Part shown: one piece after another, positions 44,301 through 52,138 of the stretch | Layout: the number at the start of each line of letters is the position of its first letter | Numbering within the stretch: position 1 is the first letter of the stretch | Made by a program: the position numbers and the translations under genes | From: Roseiarcus sp963765375 | Lineage (GTDB): Bacteria > Pseudomonadota > Alphaproteobacteria > Rhizobiales > Beijerinckiaceae | Assembly: GCA_963765375.1 (NCBI GenBank) | Contig: CAVXVZ010000005.1 | Span: 930,001 to 994,000, forward strand | Direction: 5' to 3' | Length of the DNA stretch: 64,000 nt | The notes under the pieces: model-generated | The model's database searches: none | What the model was told of the DNA's origin: nothing | What the model saw: only the letters and a program-made list of their open reading frames with translations

Positions 44301-45641
44301 ATGGCCTGTTGCGAGGGTGGCGTAAGGTTCCGGCTTTACCCAAAGCCGCCATATGTCCATCCGGAATGGCCTCCGGAGACGGTCTGCGTTTCCGATGCTC
44401 CGGGCGCCGTCGGACCCGGCCCGTCCGATGACCGCATGCACCTCGTCAACCCGGTCGGCAAGCGCTTCCCTTATGGCGTCAATCCGGGTCCCTTGGGCAC
44501 CCCTTATCTCCATTTGCCGCCCTGGAATGGGCCTGTGCTCCGGCCCGTCTTTCCGGACGCCGACGGCCATTTTGATTACCTCCCCGAGGGAACGCCCGAA
44601 TTTGCCGAAGCGCATGTGTTCGGCGCGGTGCGGTTCGTGCTGGACATTTGGGAACGCTACTTCGGCCGGCGGATCGAATGGCATTTCGCAGCGGACTACC
44701 GTCGGCTGGAGATCGCCATCCTGCCGGGGCTCAACAATGCTTATGCCGGCTATGGCTTCATGGAAGTTGGCGCGCATCGGTTTCCCGACGGAAGCCATGC
44801 GCCATACGCGCTCAATTTCGACGTCATCGCACACGAGCTCGGCCACCTGATCCTCTATTCGACGGTCGGTCTGCCGACCCCGGCGACCCAGCAAGGAGAG
44901 TACTTTGGTTTTCAGGAGTCGGGGGCCGACACGACGGCGCTAATCGCCGGCTTGCATTTCGCATCCCTGCTTGAACACCTGCTCCAGGAGACGCACGGCA
45001 ACCTTTACACCTACAACGAGCTCGACCGCTTCGCCGAGCTTTCGCCGGACGACCAGATCCGGCTCGCCAGCAACGATGTGAAGATGTCAGCATTTGCGGC
45101 GGGCTGGGTGGACGAGCATGCGCTGTCGCAGCCGTTGACCGGCGCCGTCTTCGATATCCTGGTCGACATTTTTCAGGAAATGCTGGTCGACCGCGGGCTT
45201 ATCCCGAGGACTGTCGCTGAGGCGACGCGGCTTGTACGAAGCCATGCCGAAAACGCCCAAATGGTTCAGCCGGCGTTCGACGCGGCTTTCGCCGATCGAT
45301 ACGAGGACTTCCGCGCTGCGCTGGTCGAAGCGCGCGACACCATGGGGTTCGCGCTCGCCGAGACGTGGAAGCGGCTGTCAGCGGATTATTTCACCTACCT
45401 CCGTGTCGCCGAGACAATGATCGAGGTTGAAGCCGCCATGAGCGGCGGTCGCTACCGGCGCGCGATGGTGGAGAGCTTCGCCTGGCGTGAGATCGGCCGG
45501 GTCAGTGTCGGCCCGCGCTTGGCGCCGCCCGACGCGCGTAGCCACGCTTTCTCGTCCCGTACTCTCGTGCCCGGGATGCAGGATCAATTGCCGAAGATGA
45601 GCTATCGGGAGCGCGCGCTGATGGCTGGGATTGCTCAATGA
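44301..45641 (+). CDS. Zinc metallopeptidase (gluzincin type) in the YcaO-TfuA cluster
   Basis: A 446-residue protein with VIAHELGHLIL (HELGH 178-182, two His ligands and catalytic Glu) and, 24 residues later, GFQESGADTTA giving Glu206 and Asp210. The E-x3-D spacing matches the third ligand region of thermolysin-like M4/M36 peptidases (NExxSD), though the rest is not recognisable as M4. There is no signal peptide: it starts MACCEGGVRFRLYPKPP, so it should act in the cytosol. N-terminal half is Pro/Gly-rich; the C-terminal half is helical. Sitting between tfuA and the repeat protein, it is a candidate maturation protease. A shadow frame covers it but is not protein-like. Confidence 0.72.
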   Translation: MACCEGGVRFRLYPKPPYVHPEWPPETVCVSDAPGAVGPGPSDDRMHLVNPVGKRFPYGVNPGPLGTPYLHLPPWNGPVLRPVFPDADGHFDYLPEGTPEFAEAHVFGAVRFVLDIWERYFGRRIEWHFAADYRRLEIAILPGLNNAYAGYGFMEVGAHRFPDGSHAPYALNFDVIAHELGHLILYSTVGLPTPATQQGEYFGFQESGADTTALIAGLHFASLLEHLLQETHGNLYTYNELDRFAELSPDDQIRLASNDVKMSAFAAGWVDEHALSQPLTGAVFDILVDIFQEMLVDRGLIPRTVAEATRLVRSHAENAQMVQPAFDAAFADRYEDFRAALVEARDTMGFALAETWKRLSADYFTYLRVAETMIEVEAAMSGGRYRRAMVESFAWREIGRVSVGPRLAPPDARSHAFSSRTLVPGMQDQLPKMSYRERALMAGIAQ

Positions 45642-45674
45642 GACTACGCGACGCAAATTGGACAGGAGGCGAAA

Positions 45675-46256
45675 ATGCCTGAGACCCTATTAACGCCATC
45701 GAGTATAAAGTTGTATGGCCGCGTTGTACACAGTCTAAAGTACACCAATGACACTGCTAACACGGGGCTGGGGGCGAACAAATTTCTCCAGAAGCAACTA
45801 GAGGCGAACAAACCGCATCCGGAATTGGCAAGAATATATGCTTTCAGCTTCGAGGGCCAATTCTACGCAATCCCTAGGCCACCGATTTTTCTTGTTCATG
45901 GGACCGGAACCCCGGTAGGTAACTGGGTCGGTCCCTCTACCTTGGATCAAGCGGGCGTCGCGGGGAGGGAGTGGGATTTCTCGGGCAATTGGGATCAAAC
46001 TGCTCAAGGTAAACCTGGTACTGACGATCTTTATTACTGGGAATACGAGAAGGGCGACTTCTCGTTGCGCCTTGACTTGGAGGCTGGGCCGTTCGAGCAA
46101 ATCCTGCTTCAGATGGCCTTGCGCAGCGGCGCCGATCGGGCCAGCGGCGCGGGCGTGAGCGGCGCCGGCGTGAGCGGAGCTGGAGTGAGCGGCGCCGGAG
46201 TGAGTGGCGCAGGCGTCAGCGGCGCGGGGGTCAGTGGGGCAGGCGTGCGGCGCTGA
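45675..46256 (+). CDS. Protein with C-terminal (SGAGV)7 tail: candidate modification substrate
   Basis: A 193-residue protein with a strong AGGAGG (45664-45669) five bases before ATG 45675 and only 33 bp after the peptidase stop. The first 150 residues are a normal soluble-looking domain (MPETLLTPSSIKLYGRVVHS, ARIYAFSFEGQFYAIPRPP, FLVHGTGTPVGNW, DLYYWEYEKGDFSLRLDLE). It has no Cys and no signal peptide. After SGADRA the tail is seven exact SGAGV units and then RR. A long leader-like domain followed by a Gly-rich repeated end next to ycaO-tfuA suggests a RiPP-type precursor. No known precursor family is recognised, and a structural or membrane role is also possible. Confidence 0.65.
   Translation: MPETLLTPSSIKLYGRVVHSLKYTNDTANTGLGANKFLQKQLEANKPHPELARIYAFSFEGQFYAIPRPPIFLVHGTGTPVGNWVGPSTLDQAGVAGREWDFSGNWDQTAQGKPGTDDLYYWEYEKGDFSLRLDLEAGPFEQILLQMALRSGADRASGAGVSGAGVSGAGVSGAGVSGAGVSGAGVSGAGVRR
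46143..46247 (+). repeat. Seven 15-bp units encoding SGAGV
   Basis: Seven in-frame copies encode Ser-Gly-Ala-Gly-Val without a single amino-acid change. Codons vary freely: Ser AGC/AGT, Gly GGC/GGA/GGG, Ala GCG/GCC/GCT/GCA, Val GTG/GTC. The DNA copies have diverged at silent sites while the protein repeat is kept, which points to selection on the peptide rather than a fresh slippage expansion. Confidence 0.85.
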
Positions 46257-46345
46257 AGCCGCGCAGCCACTGTTCCGAATAGCCGGACGGCCTTGGGATC
46301 AGTTCCCGTCGTCCGGCGCAGGGCAGCGTTTTCGCCAGGCCCTAG

Positions 46346-47917
46346 GAGCCTGTCCGAGAAATGGCGGATTTTGGTGGCGGCGTTTGCGCGAATCGGATTC
46401 TGCTTGCTTATGAGCAAGACCTTCCGGCCCTGGACGATCGATCAGCCGCTGTTGTTGCCGCCGAGCGTGCAGGACTTTGTCGGCGAGGACCATCTGGCTC
46501 GCTTCATTTTGGCGCTTGTGCTCGAGCATCTCGACCTTGGTGAGATCGAATCCGGGTATGCGAGCGAGCGCGGGCAGCCGCCGTTTGACCCGGCGATGAT
46601 GACGGCGCTGTTGCTGTACGGCTATTGTCACGGCGTCTACTCGTCGCGCCGGATCGCCAAGGCGACGCGCGAACGGGTCGACTTCATGAGCATTGTCGGG
46701 CTCGATCCGCCGGATTTTCGCACCGTCTCCGACTTCCGCAAGCGGCACTTGAAGGCGCTTGCGGGACTGTTCGGGCAAGTTCTCAAGCTGTGCGAACAGG
46801 CGGGATTTGTGAAGCTCGGCCATGTCGCGCTCGACGGGACGAAGATCAAGGCGAACGCCTCCAAGCACAAGGCGATGAGCTACGAGCGCATGGAGAAGCG
46901 TGCGGCGGAGCTCGAGGCCGAGGTCGATCGGTGGCTGAGCGCAGCCGAGGCTGCGGACGCCGAGGAAGACAGAGCCTTCGGCCGCGACAAGAGCGGCGAG
47001 GAGCTGCCCAAATGGGTTGCCGACAAGAAGAAGCGCGCCGAGAAGATCCGGGCGGCGAAGGCCGAATTGGAGGCCGAGGCGAAAGCGGCCGCGGCGGCCA
47101 AGGCCAAAGCGCAGGCCGAGGCCGAGGAGCGGCGACAAGCCGAGGGCCGCAAGAAACCGGGCAAGCCCGCCGCCCCGCCATCCGAAGAGCCTGACCCCAA
47201 AGCGCAGAAGAACTTCACCGATCCCGAAAGCCGCATCATGAAAACCAAGGACGGCTTCATCCAGGGCTACAATGCGCAGGCGGCGGTCGACGCGACGGCG
47301 CAGGTGATCGTCGCCCACGGCCTCGACGCGAAGCAGAGCGATCAACATCAATTGGCGCCGATCGCCGACGCCATCGAAGCCAATCTGGGCAAGAAGCCGA
47401 CGCAACTGTCGGCGGACGCGGGCTATTGCTCCGACGCCAACCTTGCGGCGATGGAGGAACGCGAGATCGACGCCTATATCGCGCCGGGGCGGGCCAAGCA
47501 CGCCGGGGAAGGAGAAGGCGGCGGCGCCCGCGTCGCCGCCATGCGCGAAAGAATCAAGGCCGGCGGGCACTCCAGCCCCTACCGCTTAAGAAAGCAGCTG
47601 CCCGAGCCGGTGTTCGGACAGATCAAGCAGGCGCGCGGCTTCCGTCAGTTTCTCTTGCGCGGCGTCGAGAAGGTCGCCAACGAGTGGGGCCTCGTCTGCC
47701 TCGCCCACAATATCTTGAAGCTCGCCCAGGGGCGGACCCCGTCCCTTGCCGCACTCGCAACCGGCTGAGCTTCGCCACCTCGGAAACGGTGCAACGAACG
47801 ATGGCCGCAAAGCTTCCACCCTTACATCAAACCGGATGCGCGAATTTGCTGCATCCGGCTCTCCGACTGGCTTGAGCGGTTCAAATCCCAGCTCGCCGGG
47901 ATTAAGCAGACAGGCTC
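46346..47917 (+). mobile_element. Intact IS1182-family-like element with CTAG target duplication
   Basis: A 1572-bp element with GAGCCTGTC at the left end and GACAGGCTC at the right end, flanked by CTAG at 46342-46345 and 47918-47921. It contains one uninterrupted transposase. The ends differ from the element at 31900-33514, so it is a separate IS of the same family. It is inserted into the 3-prime end of the GNAT gene. Confidence 0.85.
46410..47768 (+). CDS. IS1182-family transposase
   Basis: A 452-residue transposase starting MSKTFRPWTIDQPLLLPPSV (ATG 46410). Family blocks: LLLYGYCHGVYSSRRIAKAT, VALDGTKIKANASKHKAMSY with the second acidic residue, a long Ala/Lys/Glu coiled-coil (about 165-260), IMKTKDGFIQGYNAQAAVDA, LSADAGYCSDANLAAMEE and the end FRQFLLRGVEKVANEWGLVC. 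It appears full length and potentially active. Confidence 0.88.
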   Translation: MSKTFRPWTIDQPLLLPPSVQDFVGEDHLARFILALVLEHLDLGEIESGYASERGQPPFDPAMMTALLLYGYCHGVYSSRRIAKATRERVDFMSIVGLDPPDFRTVSDFRKRHLKALAGLFGQVLKLCEQAGFVKLGHVALDGTKIKANASKHKAMSYERMEKRAAELEAEVDRWLSAAEAADAEEDRAFGRDKSGEELPKWVADKKKRAEKIRAAKAELEAEAKAAAAAKAKAQAEAEERRQAEGRKKPGKPAAPPSEEPDPKAQKNFTDPESRIMKTKDGFIQGYNAQAAVDATAQVIVAHGLDAKQSDQHQLAPIADAIEANLGKKPTQLSADAGYCSDANLAAMEEREIDAYIAPGRAKHAGEGEGGGARVAAMRERIKAGGHSSPYRLRKQLPEPVFGQIKQARGFRQFLLRGVEKVANEWGLVCLAHNILKLAQGRTPSLAALATG

Positions 47918-48387
47918 CTAGGCTTCGAGTGGCCCGGCGTCCGCCAAATCATCTGCTCCTTGTCCGGGTCCTGTCCCGCGCTCTCGAACCCGAGCTTCAC
48001 ATAAAGACCCCTGGCGGGATTACCGTGCATCACGTCAAGCGTCACTGGCCGGCCGGTTTCGGCGCCGCGCTTTAGCTCCGCGCCGATCAATGTCGATCCG
48101 ATCCCGCGTCCGCGGAAGCCGTCGATCAGGTGAATCTGACGCAAGTACAGTCGGTTGGCGAAGTCGACGACCTGAATGAAGCCGACAACCCGACCGTCCA
48201 CGCTGATAATTCGCGTCCGTCCCTGCTTATATCCCTCATGAAAGAGAGCGGCGATGCGGTTCTCGTCCCATCGGCCGATCTTTGTGAGATGCTCTTTCGC
48301 GCCCTCGAGATAGAGCGCGAGGGCAAAGGGATAGTCACCCGGTTCCGCCGGCCGCAGGCTAAAATCGGGTTCCGTTCGATCCGTCAT
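47902..48387 (-). CDS. GNAT-family N-acetyltransferase, C-terminus altered by IS insertion
   Basis: A 161-residue acetyltransferase: FSLRPAEPGDYPFALALYLE, the central strand ISVDGRVVGFIQVVDFANRL, the acetyl-CoA loop DGFRGRGIGSTLIG, and GNPARGLYVKLGFESAGQ. The IS at 46346-47917 has inserted in its last codons, so it now ends SKP-RSLSA inside the IS repeat. Rejoining the flanks across the CTAG predicts the original end as SKPRAWRKRCPAPDDGN with a stop near 46299. The catalytic domain is intact. Substrate unknown. Confidence 0.8.
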   Translation of the reverse strand: MTDRTEPDFSLRPAEPGDYPFALALYLEGAKEHLTKIGRWDENRIAALFHEGYKQGRTRIISVDGRVVGFIQVVDFANRLYLRQIHLIDGFRGRGIGSTLIGAELKRGAETGRPVTLDVMHGNPARGLYVKLGFESAGQDPDKEQMIWRTPGHSKPRSLSA

Positions 48388-48486
48388 CGCAGTCGCCGCC
48401 GCGCCGGCTTAGGCGCAAGTTTCCCCCCGAACCTCTCCAACGACGCCCCCCGTGACGAGGATCATATTGCTTTGCAGCGTACGTAG

Positions 48487-48492
48487 TATAAT
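48487..48492 (+). promoter_or_regulatory. Possible -10 box of the cyclase gene
   Basis: A perfect TATAAT lies 12 bp before ATG 48505, which would give a nearly leaderless transcript. No good -35 is present at 16-18 bp (TTGCTT is at 14 bp). If the real start is ATG 48529, a leader of about 30 nt results. Confidence 0.35.
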
Positions 48493-48504
48493 GTCTTAAA
48501 TCAG

Positions 48505-50307
48505 ATGGTCCAAGTGTCGGCGACACAAATGGAAGCGGTAGGGCCCAGAACCTCGCGGGAACGACCCGCGCAATCAACCAAGCTCGCGGCCATCATGTTC
48601 GCGGACATGGTAAGCTATAGCAAACATATCGAGAAAGACGAAGCCGCAAACGCGAGTAACGCCGAGCGATCGATCGAGCTTTTCAAGGCCCTGATCGGCG
48701 ACTACGGAGGCCGTATCGCCAATATTGCCGGCGACGGAATCCTCGCCTTGTTCGATAGCGCCGACGGGGCGCTCCGATTCGCGATCCAGATTCAGACGGA
48801 GTTTCGCGACCAGTCGGTCTGGGACGACGGCGACCCAATTCAGTTCCGTATCGGCCTTAATCTCGGCGAAGTGACCCCAGACGCAACGAACTTTCATGTC
48901 CATTGCGTCAATGTGGCCGCGCGGGTCCAGGCCCTCGCCGAACCGAACTCTATTTTCGTCACCGGGGCGATCCGCCAGGCGGTGCGCGACGTGCCTGGGA
49001 TCACATTGCGCTCGCTCGGCCAGCCAATCCTGAAGAATATTTCAGAGCCGATCGAGGTCTTCGTCGTCGAGAAATCGGACGCTCCCCCGGCGCAGGTCGC
49101 CCTGCCCGCGCGCCACGTTCCGAGGATGGAATCTGCGCGAAATCCCGCCATTGCAGTGCTTGCGCTTTCCAACCAGTCGGGCGATCCGCGCAATGACCAT
49201 CTTTGCGAGGGCATCGCCGAGGATATCATCGCCAACCTGACTCGATTTCGCAATTTGATCGTCATTGCGCGACATTCGGCGTTTCTGTTCAACCTGCGGA
49301 CCAATCCGTTGGAGGAGGTCCAGCGGAAGTTGGGCGTGCGCTATATCCTCGGCGGCAGCCTCCGCAGGGCCGACAAGCGCCTCCGCATCGCCGTTGAGCT
49401 GACCGACGCAGTCTCCGAAAGCGTGCTCTGGTCTGATCGTTTCAGCCTTGAAGTCGAAGAATTGTTCGACCTCCAGGACGAGATCGCCGGCGCCGTCGCA
49501 GCACGGCTCTCGGTCCAGATCGATTTTGCCGAACGGCGGCAGGAATCACCCTATCCGCGTGACATGCGCGCCTACGGCCTCCTGGTTCGCGGGCAACACC
49601 TGATGCTCAAGTTCACCAAGGAAGCAAACGCGCACGCTCGTCGGCTTTTCGATGAAGCAATCGAGCTTGCGCCGGAATACAGCCGGGCTCACAGCGCGAT
49701 TTCACGCACGCATAATCTCGACTGGCGCTATTCGTGGTCCGCTGCCCCAGATGAATCGCTTGAAACCGCAATCGATTTCGCGCGACGGGCCAAACAGCTC
49801 GACCCACTCGACGCTCGCGGCTTTGCCGAATTGGGCTACGCCAAGCTGTACCGGAAGCAGCTCCAGGAAGCGCTCGCCGAATATGCGCACGCCATGGCGC
49901 TCAATCCGAACGATAGCGATATCATTGCGGAATACGCGGACGCGCTCGTTTATGCCGACCAGCCTGCGAAGTCGGTTGAGCTTCTGGAAAAGGCGATGCG
50001 CCTCAACCCCTTCTACCCCGATTGGTATCTCTGGTATCTCGCCGACGCCTACGATGCTTTGGGCCGCTATGAAGACGTCGTTGCGGCTGTCCAGCGCATG
50101 CACGACCCGTCCGAGGGGCGGCGACTTCAGGCCATCGGTTATGCTCATCTCGGGATGATGGATGAGGCAAAAGCGGCGGCGCGCGAGGTCATGCGGCGCC
50201 AGCCTGGTTTCACCATCAGCGAGTGGTGTCAGCGCCCACCGTTCCGCCAGGGGCCGGTCCTCGAACGCTACATGGAGGGACTGCGTAAAGCGGGCCTCCC
50301 AGAATAG
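48505..50307 (+). CDS. Class III adenylate/guanylate cyclase with TolB-like and TPR domains
   Basis: A 600-residue protein. The cyclase domain (about 25-190) has the metal Asp in AAIMFADMVSYSKHIE, GDGILALFDSADGAL and RIGLNLGEVTPDATNFHVHC, then VNVAARVQALAEPNSI (transition-state Asn/Arg). Residues about 210-350 resemble a TolB N-terminal/FlgO-like domain (AVLALSNQSGDPRNDHLCEG, VRYILGGSLRRADKRLRIAV). Residues about 360-600 are TPR-like helical repeats (EYAHAMALNPNDSDIIAEYA). The three-part layout is common in Rhizobiales cyclases, whose signals are mostly unknown. No membrane helix. An alternative start is ATG 48529. Confidence 0.82.
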   Translation: MVQVSATQMEAVGPRTSRERPAQSTKLAAIMFADMVSYSKHIEKDEAANASNAERSIELFKALIGDYGGRIANIAGDGILALFDSADGALRFAIQIQTEFRDQSVWDDGDPIQFRIGLNLGEVTPDATNFHVHCVNVAARVQALAEPNSIFVTGAIRQAVRDVPGITLRSLGQPILKNISEPIEVFVVEKSDAPPAQVALPARHVPRMESARNPAIAVLALSNQSGDPRNDHLCEGIAEDIIANLTRFRNLIVIARHSAFLFNLRTNPLEEVQRKLGVRYILGGSLRRADKRLRIAVELTDAVSESVLWSDRFSLEVEELFDLQDEIAGAVAARLSVQIDFAERRQESPYPRDMRAYGLLVRGQHLMLKFTKEANAHARRLFDEAIELAPEYSRAHSAISRTHNLDWRYSWSAAPDESLETAIDFARRAKQLDPLDARGFAELGYAKLYRKQLQEALAEYAHAMALNPNDSDIIAEYADALVYADQPAKSVELLEKAMRLNPFYPDWYLWYLADAYDALGRYEDVVAAVQRMHDPSEGRRLQAIGYAHLGMMDEAKAAAREVMRRQPGFTISEWCQRPPFRQGPVLERYMEGLRKAGLPE

Positions 50308-50590
50308 GGATGACGTCCCGACGGGGTGGGCTGCGGGCCATCATAGCGCGATAAAGCGGAGAAAGAGCCTCCGATGACCGAACGTAATCCAGTCCATCGC
50401 TGAATTCCCCGGCCGTCGTCTCGACTGCTCAGGCTGCGCAAAAGATGATGGTTTCCCCATCTGCGACCGACCGTCTCGATTCGCAATGGCCGCTTCAGTT
50501 CGACCCCGGCAATTCGCACCACGGCGGTACAGGCGTGCAACAGGTTGGAAACACTAGGTTGTGTCGGTAATCAGCCGCACGTGAAAGAGA

Positions 50591-50743
50591 TCAGTTCGGC
50601 GCGACAATTTCAGGGACGCGCTTTTCCCAGTTGGAGGTAGCCGCACGCATCTCGTCCATGTAGGCGTGACGATTGTAGATGGCGGCCACGCCGGAGACAG
50701 AGCCACTCACGTGGTTGAGCAACGCTTCTTCGCAGAAAAAATT
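50591..50743 (-). pseudogene. C-terminal remnant of a tyrosine integrase
   Basis: The minus strand reads FFCEEALLNHVSGSVSGVAA, then IYNRHAYMDEMRAATSNWEK, then a stop at 50591-50593. This is the typical end of P4-like integrases: H-x-x-G then the nucleophilic Tyr region, then a helix with Trp. Upstream an in-frame TAG (50744-50746) ends the similarity, so at least 350 residues are missing. It lies 57 bp from the degraded tRNA-Gln copy, the expected int-att arrangement. Confidence 0.75.
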
Positions 50744-50800
50744 CTAACGATGATAACGCCTTCCGTGGCGCCATCTGACACCATGCTCGACGACAAGGCC

Positions 50801-50847
50801 GGATTTTGATTTCCGCGATGCGAGGTTCGAATCCTCCGCCCCAGCCA
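50801..50847 (+). repeat. Degraded copy of the tRNA-Gln 3-prime half (att site)
   Basis: Starting GGATTTTGATT and ending CCAGCCA, this segment matches the tRNA-Gln sequence from the anticodon stem to CCA with only three single-base indels: an extra T in the anticodon stem, one G lost before the T-arm and one C lost in the acceptor. It cannot fold into a tRNA. It marks the right junction of the island. Confidence 0.8.
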
Positions 50848-51000
50848 CGCCTGTCCATCCGCTCCACAAAGGTCGGCCGCGAAGTTGGGATTTCGACTGA
50901 ATCGGCGGGCTAGGAAGCCAAGGACTCCGTCCCCAACCGCGCCCAGTTGCGTTTCGGCCGTGGTCTCAGCCAATGCAGGCGGTCGCCAGCCATATTGCGT

Positions 51001-51016
51001 TGTGACCCTCGTCACA
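51001..51016. promoter_or_regulatory. CRP/FNR-like palindrome upstream of the GH19 gene
   Basis: TGTGACCCTCGTCACA has the form TGTGAC-N4-GTCACA, the same core as the site at 15791-15806. It is 121 bp upstream of the GH19 start. Confidence 0.5.
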
Positions 51017-51137
51017 GCGCGACGCCACAGTTCTGATACCGCTCCCCTGCGGCGCGTGTTACTCGAAAAAACGTACGGTCGTGATTTTCAGTTCGCGGCT
51101 TTGAACGCAACGACTTCGTAATCCAGGGGAGGGAGGC

Positions 51138-51701
51138 ATGGGTCAGATAAATCGCAATTTTTTCTTCACCCAGGTGCGGCGAACTCTGTTCGCGAACAAC
51201 CTGCGGCAGCCGCAGGTCGATGGCATCAATGCAATTCTCGATGGGTGGGAGGCGAAATACGCCGCTGACGACGACCGTTGGCTCGCATATGCCCTAGCGA
51301 CAACCTATCATGAAACCGATCAGCACATGCAGCCGATCGAGGAATACGGCAAGGGGCGCGGCCTGCCGTACGGCAAACCCGATCCGGCAACCGGGCAAGT
51401 CTATTATGGTCGAGGATTCGTGCAACTGACTTGGGAGCGCAACTATAAGGCCATGTCGGATCTATTGGGAGTCGACTTCGTCAATCACCCCGACCTGGCG
51501 CTCGAACTCGACAACGCCACGAATATCATGTTCATGGGCATGACGAAGGGCCTGTTCACCGGCAAATCTCTCGCCAATTATTTCAATCCTACTACCGAGG
51601 ATTGGGTGAACGCCCGCAAAATCATCAACGGACTGGACAAGGCCCAAGCGATCGCCATGTACGGCCACAATTTCTATTCCGCCATAAGCTATACGACATG
51701 A
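51138..51701 (+). CDS. GH19 chitinase-like / endolysin-like glycoside hydrolase
   Basis: A 187-residue protein with a GGGGAGGGAGG ribosome site. Family 19 landmarks: WLAYALATTYHETDQHMQPI with the catalytic Glu (about 60), EEYGKGRGLPYGKP, and YYGRGFVQLTWERNYKAMSD, the sugar-binding segment. Small GH19 proteins often cut peptidoglycan and are found in phages and near secreted proteins. There is no signal peptide. Its stop overlaps the next start by 4 nt (ATGA, 51698-51701). Confidence 0.8.
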   Translation: MGQINRNFFFTQVRRTLFANNLRQPQVDGINAILDGWEAKYAADDDRWLAYALATTYHETDQHMQPIEEYGKGRGLPYGKPDPATGQVYYGRGFVQLTWERNYKAMSDLLGVDFVNHPDLALELDNATNIMFMGMTKGLFTGKSLANYFNPTTEDWVNARKIINGLDKAQAIAMYGHNFYSAISYTT

Positions 51702-52138
51702 TCGGAATTTTCGCCGGGAATTCCGGGCAGCGCGAGATAACCGCGTATCCGAGATCGCGTAGTCGCGCGGGCCGCAGGATCGTGAACGTGGGATTGGTTG
51801 TCGGCCTCGTGGCGCTCGCGCCGCTTCGTCCGGCGCTCGCCGAGGAACGCTGCGGCTGGCTGGAAAATCCGACTCCCGGCAATTGGTGGCTAAAGGACGC
51901 TCGCGGTCTCTGGATCATATCCGCTCAGGGAGGCCCCTACGCGGAGGGCGTCGAAAAACTGCCGGAACCGGCGCCGGACAGTTTCGTGGCGACCAGCGGT
52001 CACTACGGATATTCTTGCGCCTGCGTCAGCGGAACTTTCGACGATCACGCGGAGAGGATGACGCGACTGGAGGCGGCGCGGGTGCTGCCGTTGTCGGTCT
52101 GTCGCAGCGACAAGGCTTTGGCCGCCCCTGGCGGCTAG
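51698..52138 (+). CDS. DUF4087-family exported protein
   Basis: A 146-residue protein from ATG 51698. After a charged N-terminal 30 residues a hydrophobic stretch VNVGLVVGLVALAPLRPALA serves as signal peptide with cleavage near ALA-EE. The mature part matches the DUF4087 pattern: CGWLENPTPGNWWLKDARGL, WIISAQGG, HYGYSCACVSG. Paired Cys suggest disulfides in the periplasm. Function unknown. Translationally coupled to the GH19 gene. Confidence 0.75.
   Translation: MIGIFAGNSGQREITAYPRSRSRAGRRIVNVGLVVGLVALAPLRPALAEERCGWLENPTPGNWWLKDARGLWIISAQGGPYAEGVEKLPEPAPDSFVATSGHYGYSCACVSGTFDDHAERMTRLEAARVLPLSVCRSDKALAAPGG

Larger units (their letters stand above)
41296..50847. mobile_element. tRNA-Gln genomic island carrying the ycaO-tfuA cluster
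   Basis: Left border: intact tRNA-Gln. Right border: a 47-bp degraded copy of its 3-prime half at 50801-50847, preceded by the C-terminal remnant of a tyrosine integrase at 50591-50743. The content between is accessory: ycaO, tfuA, metallopeptidase, repeat protein, an IS, a GNAT gene and a cyclase-TPR gene, none of them standard neighbours of atp or ara genes. The mobilisation genes are decayed, so the island is probably fixed. Confidence 0.7.
50308..51137. other. 830-bp intergenic region at the island's right end
   Basis: Between the cyclase and GH19 genes. Apart from the integrase remnant, the tRNA-Gln copy and the CRP-like palindrome listed separately, no protein-like frame or RNA gene is seen. 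Confidence 0.6.

Noticed and set aside
46143..46247. SGAGV tail as a pentapeptide-repeat protein (quadrilateral beta-helix)
   Set aside because: That family needs A(D/N)LxX with a bulky central Leu/Phe; here the units are Gly-Ala-Gly-Val-Ser with no such residue.
50801..50847. A second tRNA-Gln gene
   Set aside because: Only a 3-prime half with three indels; no cloverleaf can form.
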